A stretch of 64,000 nucleotides of DNA, taken from Saccharina japonica (Eukaryota; Sar; Phaeophyceae; Laminariales; Laminariaceae). The stretch lies in assembly GCA_008828725.1 (NCBI GenBank), contig MEHQ01001493.1, forward strand, positions 370,884 to 434,883, given 5' to 3'. The translations under genes were made by a program, and so were the position numbers. The notes beneath the pieces are model-generated. The model was given only the letters and a program-made list of their open reading frames with translations, did no database searches and had not been told where the DNA came from. This document shows, one piece after another, positions 49,850 through 61,100 of this stretch (positions are counted from its first letter, which is position 1; each line of letters opens with the position of its first letter).

Positions 49850-52257
49850 CTACTTCCTGTGCACATCAGGGGCGTTGGACTCGTTTAATTTCTCTTCGAC
49901 CGCACGAAGGAGATAGTCTACGCAGTCCTCGTCCTCGTCCGGCATGTTTTCGGCGCAGAACGCGAGCACTCTTTCCGTTGGGTTGTCGTTGTTGTGAATG
50001 ACGAGTTCCTTGTTAACATCGTTGACGGCGATAGGAAGTGATAGCAAGATGCCGCCCTGCCACAAAAAAAAACAAGCGAGCGGGAGGCCAGTTGGAAACA
50101 AATATCGAAGCCATCTACTTGGGATAAATAATACCGGTACCGAATAGTTTACCGTGGGTGATGCCATGGTCAAACGTATGTAACGTCAACAACCCCACGG
50201 CGGCTACAAGCGGGCTATGAACACAACTTCCGTGGAAGCCCAGCCCGCTACGTCAACGGAGTGACTCACTTCTTCGATATCCGCATCGACGCCTTCGTCC
50301 TGGCCGTCTTCCTCCCCTTCACCAATCGTGCTGAAGCTGCTTTTCGCTTCGTCGGCAACGGCTTCGTTCTCCTCGATCTTCTTATCTTCACCCGTGGGCA
50401 ACGGGAGATTTTCCTTTTCCTCTTCGACGAGCCAAACCTCCTCGTACTCTTTTGGTGCTGACAGGAGCTTTTCTGCCGTCTCTCCCCCTTCATTGTCAGG
50501 GTTATCTTCTTCACTAGGATTTTCTCCGGTCTCTCCCTCCACCTCGGCAACCGCAGGTTCGGTCGCCTCCGTAACCACAGCTTCGGTAGAGGTGGGTGAC
50601 TGTTGGTGGGCGGCATTGCGATTAAAAAATGTAAAATTTAGTAGCTTGCCTTTTATGCAACGTTGCTCCTTGTACCTACATACACGAACAGTGTTTACGT
50701 ATGTATGTGTTTTGCAACCATAACTTCGTAGATGCCCGTGCACCAATACATGCGCGAAAACGAATGACTATTCCACTGAAAGCATTCGCGTACAGAAAGG
50801 ATGCGAACAAGTCCGGGCGCCAACCATATTGGTTCACCTTTTCAGCTCGGCCCTCAAGCGTCGAATAGGCAGCAACAGTGTCGGGAGTGCTTTGAGCCGC
50901 TTGTTGAGCAACAACGTCTTCTCTCAGTGACTCGAGCACGGCAGGAGCCGCCTGCAAGTTACGTCGGTCCAAACGACAATCGGAAACAGAATTTGTCTTG
51001 GCATATTGTACGTCGATAGAGAATGATATACATGGGTTTTCAGAGCGGGAGTCGAATACAGAAGAAGCTGTCAACGTGCCTGGTATACGTAGGCTAAACA
51101 AGTGTGTCATGTATTTATCATACGAGTGCGACGATTATAGAGGTGGCAAAAACAGATTCGCAACTATTACTGTTGTGTAAAGGGGGTATTTGGAGTGCGA
51201 TCAGCAGGCCCCGTAGCAGGACAGCAGCAGTACGTATGCGTGAGGAAAGCTATGATACACCATCACCGACGACGTGGAGTGTATGTTGTTTGCATATCCG
51301 ATTGCAAAGACTACCTACAATTGTACTCGGTACGTAGCTGGTATATGACACTCCCTACGTACGGTGTTTGAGGGCGATTTATGCGGGCGAACGAGTGAAT
51401 CGAAATATACAGCAAATACTACTACGAGTACTGCACATACAGTGGCACACGTTGGCTTTACGACGACGGCTAGTATACGTTTTTCACTGCTGTGTTGTTT
51501 CTTGTGAACTTGAGTACGTGATACCACTACAGTACCCTACAGTAGTACGTTATACTCGTGGAGGGAGGAATCCCTACGAGACTGCTGCTGCGTGATCATA
51601 GACTCGGGGCGTTAACGCGTACCTGGGCCATCCGTTTCAGTAGGGCAGTAGACATATCCTGTGCTCCGGAGCGATAGCCGCGAACGCAAGCGTCGTGGCA
51701 GAGAGGCCTCGGTGCCGCCTTGAGGGCGCCTAGACATACTTCGTCCAAGCGCCGATCGGTGAGGTATGACTGAAGCCTTCCTCCATTAAGACAGGCGTCG
51801 TAACAGTTCATGTCCACGGCCGCCCTGAAACCTTCCTGGCAGTATCGTGCAACCTGTGCGACACCGCAATACGAGCGGATGTTCCCGAGAACGAGCATCG
51901 AGAGATCATGAGCGAGTGTGCTTTTACGGAACACACAGGCGACCGAACCGACAAAATGTATAAACTCGTCATATATCACTCACAACCCTAACAATCTCGA
52001 GAAGAGCTGAAACCGAGGCTCATCGTGAGCACAGGGCCACAAGGTTGCGGGGGGCGATACGTGTGCGTGTTGTGCTAAGGAAGTCGACGAAGCGTACTAA
52101 CCTTAGGTCTCGGTAGCGAGTTGCGGAAGGGGCTGCATCCAGATTTGAAACTGACGCTGTTCTTCACGTCCGCGCATAGGTTTTGACACTCGTCAGCCGT
52201 GGCTACTCCTGCCACCGAGAGAATCACGTTGACACCAATCACCAGACCAGCCTTCAT
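49850..52257 (-). CDS. Secreted Cys-containing protein with acidic linker (5 exons)
   Basis: Exons in transcript order are 52102-52257, 51623-51853, 50838-50951, 50270-50599 and 49850-50056 (stop TAG), all phase 0, giving 345 aa. The N-terminus MKAGLVIGVNVILSVAGVATA is a good signal peptide, followed by DECQNLCADV. Exon 2 has six Cys in a CX12CX3C-like spacing repeated twice (YCQEG, NCYDACLNGG, VCLGAL, LCHDACVRG), suggesting a small disulphide-rich helical domain. Exon 3 is helical and Ala-rich. Exon 4 is a 110-residue, strongly acidic, Thr/Ser/Pro-containing linker. Exon 5 forms a compact end: LPIAVNDVNKELVIHNND, VLAFCAENM and CVDYLLRAVEE. I recognise no named family. Export is inferred from the signal peptide. 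The start ATG is the first in frame after a TTG codon, 247 bp from the divergent GPATCH1 start. Its last exon lies in the 5.3-kb duplicate. Confidence 0.75.
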
Positions 52258-52504
52258 TTTGGCCAAGGTACGAGGGTATGTGCAGTACGACTATTCCTGC
52301 AGCAGTACTGCTGCCGCCGTACGAGATCTACGATCTACGAGATCTCGGATCACTCCGCGACGGCCGTTACAGAGTTGAAAGTGTACGAAAAGGTTTCTAC
52401 TTTTTTTGGATGCATGTCATAGGCGGGGCCAAAAGGACAGTAGGCGGAGGCAAAAGCTTGTGCAGCCCGAGCCATACAGCCAGCGTGCAGTTCTGGCGAG
52501 AACG
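52258..52504. promoter_or_regulatory. Divergent promoter of secreted-protein gene and GPATCH1
   Basis: The two start codons are 247 bp apart in head-to-head orientation. The interval includes a run of GATCTACGA/GAGATCT words (about 52323-52350) and a GC-box-like AGGCGGGGCC at about 52421. No TATA box is evident near either start. Confidence 0.55.
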
Positions 52505-55500
52505 ATGGCTTCAGCGGGGACATCTGCGAGCAAACAGCAAGAGAGATTCCATGGAGCGTTTACAGGAGGTTTTTCTGCTGGCTTTTATAACTCGGTGAGG
52601 ATGAAGAGCTTGATTACAACAGTACTACTCTACTGCATCTGCACAACCTGTTTTGTCGTTGTATTTTATACCAGGTATATTTTTGGAATGACCCACATCT
52701 CATCCATCCCTGCTGCTGCCTCGTCGCACGAGAACCGACTGATGTACGAGCACTGCCTCTTTGCGGGTATATCTAATTTTGTATGATTAGGAATACAATA
52801 CAACAAAACAACGCACGTGTCTGCCACAGGTGTGCTTTCTGCTGCTGTAACCCTTTGAAGGTAGTCTAAACTTATTACATTGTAGTACTACAGCAGTCAG
52901 TAGTACACCAGTACATACGTTCGAGTATTTGCCAGAAGCAAGGAACTACAGCAGTAACTTCAGGTACGAGTAATACTGCACGTGCCTGTCTGGCTATGTA
53001 TCGTACCGCGGCAACGCAACCTGGGCTTGAGGCCTACTTATTACTAAATATGCAAGCAGGGTGGGAATGAGGAGTGTGGCAGATGCCTTGAAGTGGTCAA
53101 ACTCCTAGCTGCATTGAGCTACTGCGTTGGCGGCTCTTCTAGCAATATTAGTGTTAGGATCGCTTTCACTGTGAAGAAGCGATACGCGTCAGCTCAGAAA
53201 CCTTGCACAAATGCTCCGAGTACCTTGGAGTAAAGTAAGGAGTACAAGGGCTCCGCTGCGCGGGCGGCTAACGCCGCCCGCTACGCTCGCGGAAGGAAAA
53301 ATATAACCAAATAATGTGAAAGGGGTAAAAGAGGAGCATAAATTAGCTGCAACTGGCGACTTGATAATGCCAAGAGCTCCATCTATCTGTATGTCGGCAA
53401 ATACAGGACAAAGCGAATATCTATCTTCCAACACGAAAAACTATCGCGAAGAAAGCAACGCTCCACTCCGAGGGCGACTGATGCCGTCCACTACGCTCGT
53501 GCAAGGAAAGGGGCAGAAGAGGTCCACGATGTGGTGCAAGGACGGGAGGACTTGAAAATGCCAAGAGATTCATGGTGCAATGCAGCGAAATACGTACTGC
53601 TGTACGTACGTACCTGGTACAACTGGACGTTCAGAGTACCCGCCTACCGCTCTGTATTCTGTATCGTACTGCAGGACAGGAGTACTGGTATGTAGCATGT
53701 GGCAAAGTACCTACGACGCGACAGCAGCAGCAGTCGTTCACCACAAAAAGTAAAAAAAAAAAAAAAAGAGTACAGGCGACTTGCAAATGCATAGTATTAA
53801 ATAGATAGATAAAGCTCCATGCTCCAGGACAACAAAGCTCTATATTCGATAGGGAGAGAAAGCAGAGCAACACGGCTCACAGCACGGCGCTGCGCTGCCT
53901 GCTGTGTGGGTGTGATTTATGCCTTTTCCGTGACTATGTGTGCTATTAATAGTACAACAACAGCAGTAGTAGTATGGTGTGACAAACAACAGATAGATCG
54001 ACAACTAACTACAGCAACAGCAACGACAACGGAAAACACCCACACACCCACCCACCCATCCACCCACCCACACATCCAACATGTGCTACAGGAGCACAGC
54101 AGTACGCCGAACTATGCCAGAGCGGGGTCGGTATTATAGCGGACAAAAAACAAATGCCGGCATCGATTGCGGAGCCCTGGTAACACTATGCCGGCACCTA
54201 TGCGGAGCCCTTGTATCGGACCGAAACAAAAAAAAATAATTTTTCCCCCCGATTTTTGTTTTTCGGAGCTTTTTATCTTGAAATTTGGCTAAGAACGGCT
54301 AACTCGCCCAGTTTTAGGTATTTTTCGATTCTGACCGAAGTTCTGGAGATCCATTTTTCACTTTTTTTGGACTCTTTAAATATATATATATCTTGAAATT
54401 AGTGTGGAAAATATTTATCTTGAAATTAGTGTGGATCGGCATCGATTGCGGAGCCCTGGCAACACTATGCCGGCACCTAATGCGGAGCCCTTCTATCGGA
54501 CCGAAACAAAAAAACTCATTTTTTCCCCGATTTTTTTTTTTCGGAGCTTTTTATCTTGAAATTAGGCTAAGAACGGCTAACTCGCCCAGTTTTAGGTATT
54601 TTTCGATTCTGACCGAAGTTCTGGAGATCCATTTTTTCACTTTTTTTGTTTTTTTGGACTCTTGAAAAATATATATCTTGAAACTAGTGTGGAAAATGTT
54701 TATCTTGAAATTAGTGTGGGTAGAAGAAAGCAAAGAAAGCCAAGAACTTCGGGAAAGCAAGGATCGTAGAAGCGCGAATTATTTGTCGTAGACTCTCTGA
54801 GAGCGCAGCAGGTCCTTATGATCAAGTTAAAAAAATCGAGGACAAATGTAAGAAAGTCTATTGGAGATATAATACTTCAGGTACTTCGTGTACTCGGAGT
54901 ATTCCGGGGTTCGATACTCGGGATACTGCTCGTACTCGGAGTATTTCGGGTATGAACACTCTCGATACTGCTTGTACTCCGAGTATTTCGGGGTCCGATA
55001 CTGCGGGTACTCCTTGTCGCTCCTTGTACTCCGAGTATTTGGGGCTTCAGAACTGCTCATACTCCAAGTACTCCGAGTATTCAGGCCGCCAGTACTCTAA
55101 TACTCTTAAGTACTCGGAGTAAGAAATGTACTCGATACTCGGAGTATACTCGGAGTGTGAAGTACGTTAGGAGCATCTTTGCATCATTTTAAAGACCCGG
55201 TCGTCATTCCTCCCAGGTTCTGGGAGCATGTGACTGGCGTTTACCTGGTATAGCATTTCAAAATTCACAGATGCTCCCATCACCTCGGAGTATAATTAGA
55301 GTATTTTGGAGAAAAAAATACCTCAGGTACTTTGTGTACTCGCAGTATTTCGGTGTCCAATACTCTCGACACTCAGCATACTCCGAGTAATTTAGATGTT
55401 TTTACTCCGAGTACTGCTTGTACTCGGGTATAAGTACTGCTCATACTCCCAGTACTCGGAGTATTTGGGCCTTCAGTACTGTCATATTCCAAGTACTCCG

Positions 55501-58086
55501 AGTATTTAGGCCACCAGTGCTCTAATACTCTCAGTACTCGGAGTACAAAAAATACTCGATACTCCGAGTATACACAGGGACCGTATCGTGGCTGGGTGGG
55601 TATGGGTGTACAAGGGCTCCGCTCCGCGGGCGGCTGACGCTGCCCGCTACGCTCGCGCAAGGAAAGGGGCAGAAGAGGCCCATGATGTAGTGCAAGCAAG
55701 CACCGACTTGAAAATGCCAAGAGGTTCATGGTGTACAGCGAAGAAACGGCGGACTTGACATGCATGCAAAACATGCTCGGGATGCACATTAGCTCCATGC
55801 TTTAGGACAACAAAGCTGTATGTTCGAAAGAGAAAGCACAGCAACACGACTCACAGCACGGCGCTGCGCTGCCTGCTGTGGTGTGTGGGATTTGTGCCTT
55901 TTTCGTGAGTATGTGTGGTAGGACAACAAAAACGGTGGTGGTAGTACTTCCTACTTTTTATGTATGAAAGAGAAAGCACGGCACAGCACGGTCGTTGAGT
56001 TGTGAAGTACGAAAAACAGAAAATCAACACAACTGAGAAATACGTCGTACACATGTTTATGTTTACGTATACATACGTACGTACGTACATACGTACATCA
56101 TCTACGCGTATGGATTACTCGTACTCGTACTCGTACTCGTACTCGTACTCGAACGAAACGGCAGGAGCGAAAAATATAAAACGGTCGGAAAAAATTGAAA
56201 ATCAAATGGTCGTACTCACAGCTGACGTATTTTTATAATTTTATACGAGTAAAAAATCATGAAAAATTATTTTTGAAAAAAAAAACATCAGGCCGATTGC
56301 GCCGCATAAACTAAAAAAAGTTGCGACGTCGTTGGCGTGTTGTCAGCCTTGACGCTCCCCGCCCCTCCGCGATCACCTCGCCATCGATTCGGTCCGGGTC
56401 GAGCTCTACTGCCTCTCTGCCCCAGTGAGCCCCGTGACCGCCTCGCGCGAAGCCCGGTGCTCACCGTGGCCCTCGTTCGCCCGCTCCATCATGATGGTGT
56501 TCAAATTGCCGGGCTTTCTCTTTAAATCATATTTGTTCCGATAAATAAGCACCGCTTGAATTTTATTTTACAGGAATAAACGACCCTTATATGTTCGGAC
56601 ATGCTGCAGCAGCAACGCAGACAAAGCGCCTTCATGCTTCCCTCGTGTCTCGATGGACACGCCACGCCTAGCCACGAAAAAGGCGACCGCACTCCTTCCG
56701 TTCCCCCCCTCTACTGGCCAGCGCCCTCCCATACCCGCGATGGCGCCGGGCTCACCCGCGCTGCCGTGCTCTCTGGGCACACGCACGCACCCAAAACTGA
56801 AAGAGGAAGACGCCTCTCGCGAACTAAAGGAACAAAGAGAGAAAGCAACGCTGAGCAAGTAATGACAGGAGGCGGTGTCGAAGTGGGAGTTCTGAGAGTA
56901 CAGGGATGGGGAATCCCTGAGCGAGATATTATTAATAGTAAGTAAGTCTATGGGTGGGTATGTCTTGGTTGGTTATTTTTAGTGGGTTGTTAATATAATA
57001 GGTGCGTCGGTTGGTGCGTCGGCTGGTTGGCCCCACCACCACCACCAACACCCACCACCAACGTTTCTTTTTTGAGCGACGCACCTCAGCGAACAAACCT
57101 TGCATGTTGGGCGGGTGGGTACAGGTCGGTGAGTGTGGATTGGTGGGTGAATGGGGGTTGCTGTGTTCGTCGGTTGGTGCGTGAACTGGTTGGTTGGTCC
57201 CACCAACAACATAACCCACCAACAGCATTTCATTGTTAAGCCATGCGCGTCAGCGCAAAAACCTGGTGTTTTTATTTTAGTGGATGGACTGCTGATGCAT
57301 ATCTGAGGAAGACTCGGAATGAGGTTTTGAGAATACACACGGTAACTACTAAATGACGAAATGGCAGGTATATTACGTCGTAGAGTGGTTGCGTTTTTTT
57401 TTCTTCTTACTTTTGCTTCTCTAAAAATTCTCCCGAAGGGAGGATTTGAGGTAATTTGTTGGATAAACGGCAAAAAAGTACTTTACGTATAATAGGGAAG
57501 GTAGTATTTGATCAAAAGTTACGGTAACTTTCGCTTTTGTCTCTCAGTTTCATTGGCCTACACACAACGAGCATTCTACCGACGCAGAACGCCCAACACA
57601 ACACAACAACCGATGGGAGCACAGAGGCTTGAGAGGTGTAGCTACAGCAGTATGACACGGACGAGCGGTGTTGGATTTTGCTAGCGGGGCGCCGGCGGAC
57701 TGCCGGCGGCCCGCTACGGTACGCTCTCGCCGGCTTGGTGTCGTGGATGATGCGTCGTTCAGAAATAACTACTAGTATCATACGAGTACGAGTACTCGTA
57801 TGCTCGTATGTACACGTACTCGTACCGCCTTGCTTGTAGAGCGCGACAGGATGACAGATCGTCGTGTATCGTTTCAATTCCACCACACTGTGGTAGCAGC
57901 AGTAGCAGCACTAACTAGCACCAGCGGCGGCGCGCCGCCACGGTCTATATATGCCGGGCGCCGGGCGGGCTTGGAGCGGAGCGTGCCGGCGCGGTGTCGC
58001 GCGTAGGTCGAGGGCAGCAGCAGGAGCAACACACGACGAGAAGAATAGTCGGTCGCAAAATCGAAAAAAGCAAAAACGGAAGCTGT

Positions 58087-58118
<32 letters not shown>

Positions 58119-61100
58119 GGGCTGCCGATGCTGCTGGGGCTGCCGATGCTGTTTGTTTATGTTGCTCGAGCAGACGCTGCCGTTAGCTGCCGCCACGTAG
58201 CTGCAGCCAACTGTGCTGCTGCTTGCGGTCGTGGGATAGCAGCGGCGTCACTGCGGTTATCCCTGCCGCCGCCACCGTCGCTGGGTTGCGGTTCCTCTCG
58301 TACGCTAGTTTTTGTTTTCGTTATTTGTTTGGTTTGCCGCATTGCCTCACCCCACTTTCCTTGGTATTTTCGGAGGCGTCGCCTGCAGGATTGGGTTTAC
58401 TTCTATCGCAAACACACCGAAATCGTGAAGGGAAGGGAATTCACTTTTTTTAGCGGAAGGAAAGCATATTTTTTATTTACTTCTATCGTAAACACTCTAT
58501 TTCCGTGTCCGAAACATGGATGCCGGCACCCATTCGAAAACCTTGTTATTCATGTCTGAGGAAGACTCGGAAATTAGGTTGTGATAATACGCAACAACTA
58601 CTGCCGTATCTGACGTAAGAAACCACCCCAGGGGATACGTAGCTAAATCGCGTTTCCCTTTTTTTTTTGTCACCCTGGGTGGTTTCCTGTAGTGGGGTGG
58701 TATCTAACGTACCCCGGTCATATGGACATGTTTGATTAGACATTTACCACCGGGAGGTGATTTCTAGCGGGGGGTGATAAGAGTACAATGGGTAATATTT
58801 GGCACACGGTAACGGTTACCCCGGTCATATGGACATGTTTTATTAGACATTTACCACCGGGAGGCGATTTCTAGTGGGGGGTGAATAAGAGTACAATGGG
58901 TAATATTTGGCACACGTGGCACACGCACCCCGGCCGCAGAGGAGTGATGACAAGGGGGATGATATCGCAAGCCACGACAATTACAAAATCCTTATAAAAA
59001 TCGCATTTGATTGGTCTTGCTATACTGTTTTCAAAGCCTGTGATTGATCCGTCTTTTATAAAATTTACCGTACGTATAGATCATGTGCCGATTTGTACGA
59101 CACGCTATTAGCATGATACTACTGATATGGTACTATTGCACTGTAATGATACTACTCGTGCTGCTGCACGCTCACGCTAGACGGTTGATGTTGATACTAC
59201 CGCCTTCGTCTTCAGCACCAGCCCTTAGGTGCATGGGACTTTAATGTTAACTGTTATTGTTGTCAATCGTACCCTTTGCGCGAGATTCCGACATTTGTTG
59301 TATTTTCTCGCCAGAATAAGAACCCCTTCAAGTCATCGAGCGTCACTCAACCGCGCTGTGCCTCTTCCCGGCATCGAAGCTACGCACCGTAACCATAGCA
59401 GTGACCACCTTGCTACCTCCTTGCTGCTGGCAGGTTGGAAGTGCTGAAGGATGGACCCCCTCCACCTTCACGTCCTCGAGGGACAAACGAGCTGCGCCCA
59501 GAGAGCAGCGTCCCGAGGACTTTATGGATGATGAAGACGGTCTCCTCACCGAGCAACTACAGGTACCGAAAGCTAGCCGTATTGCATTGACTGCTGCTGT
59601 AGTATATTAGACTATCCCAAGAGTCCCGGACTCCGCAGGTTCGTGGTGTGTCGCTTACAAGTTGAGCGGCCGGTTAAACGTTGGTGGAAGGTGCTGCACA
59701 ACTCGGTGCCGGGTGATTCCGCGCGTGCTACCTAACTCTTGTATATTTCACGTTGCTACGCTCATCGCTCTGATGAAGACGGTCTCCTCACCGAGCAACT
59801 ACAGGTACCGAAAGCTAGCCGTATTGCATTGACTGCTGCTGTAGTATATTAGACTATCCCAAGAGTCCCGGACTCCGCAGGTTCGTGGTGTGTCGCTTAC
59901 AAGTTGAGCGGCCGGTTAAACGTTGGTGGAAGGTGCTGCACAACTCGGTGCCGGGTGATTCCGCGCGTGCTACCTAACTCTTGTATATTTCACGTTGCTA
60001 CGCTCATCGCTCTGGTATGGCCCTAATGTAGCCCTAATTGACTTTTATCTCGCGGCCGGTACAACAGGCAAGGCCGGAGTTTGACACCCTTGGCTCCACG
60101 GCGGGTGACGTCGCAAGGCAGCATGCAGACAGAGAGGCAGCGGGAGGTACCATCCCGGGGCCCGCGCCTTCTGAGCTGATCATGCCCGTTGGAGACCCTA
60201 TGGGCAAGAAGCTGCTTAAGACCATGGGTTGGAGAGAGGGACAAGGGGTCGGCAGTCGGGTCAGAAGGAAGCGACGACGACCTGTGCAGGCGGGAGGATA
60301 CGAGTCTGAGGAAGACCTGCCCGAACAGGCTCGCGCAGGGCTCGGACGAAAAGCCCGAGAACTCGTCGAGAAGGGGGGTCTGACCTTCGCACCTAAAAAC
60401 ACCGACTTGAAGGCGCAGATGGTTGTTGCAAAGACGAATCTCCACGGAATCGGGCACGAACCGTTCAAAGACGCGCCTGAGTTCGGGGCTTCGCGTGGGC
60501 TTCGAGACTCAACAGCTGTTACGCGCGGTGTTTATAGCACTGGGGCCCTCGTTGTCCGGGCTAGCGATGCAGACCAGGCAAGCTTGACGAAGGTAGGGCT
60601 GTCGCGCGAACCACCCGCGGCGTCAGTTGTTGACCGTGGGAGCCGTGGGAGCCACGGGTTTGTTTTGGATGACGCGGAGGACGATGTGTACGAGGAAGGC
60701 TTTGGGAAGGAAGCTTACGACGATGCGCTTGAAGCAGACGGAGGCAACACTGCCTCTGAGAGCAGTTTGGTAAAGACTGCCAAAGCGTGGGCATCGGGCG
60801 GGGCGGATGGCGAGGAGGAGCCCACGCTGGCCTCTCGAAGATACGCGAGGTGTCCTTCGGATGGGCGTCTGCCGCCAGTTGGCTTTATTGTAGCCAGTCG
60901 ACCGGATGGCATGCAGAAGCACTGGCCACCACCCATCCCTCCGGCAGATTTCCAACCGGTGTGTAGTTTCGATGATAGTGTGGTTAATCCTCTCAGAATT
61001 TCCGCAAAAGGGGGAGATGGCGCTGGTCTGGACGCGCCGAGACGTGCACAGTTGTTGGGCGAGTCTCGCCCCTTGCCGCCGGGCGATGCGTCTTCCGTCC

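Larger units (their letters stand above)
44947..50270. repeat. Right copy of the 5,324-bp direct duplication
   Basis: Starts in the eight-G run next to the LINE's truncated end and finishes at the final base of exon 4 of the secreted-protein gene (50270, plus-strand GACTCACT). Content is the same as 37656-42979. Here the final exon is still joined to its gene, so this is probably the original locus. Confidence 0.95.
52595..59433. other. GPATCH1 intron 1, repeat-filled
   Basis: No coding sequence is supported across 6.8 kb. It holds three related blocks with CTCCGC then GGGCGGCT then GCTACGCTCGCG (about 53250, 53460, 55610), two copies of a CACAGCACGGCGCTGCGCTG block (53876, 55852), the arrays listed separately, GGTTGG/CCAACC-rich DNA at 56940-57240, and two copies of a TGAGGAAGACTCGGAA element (57302, 58556). 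Confidence 0.7.
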
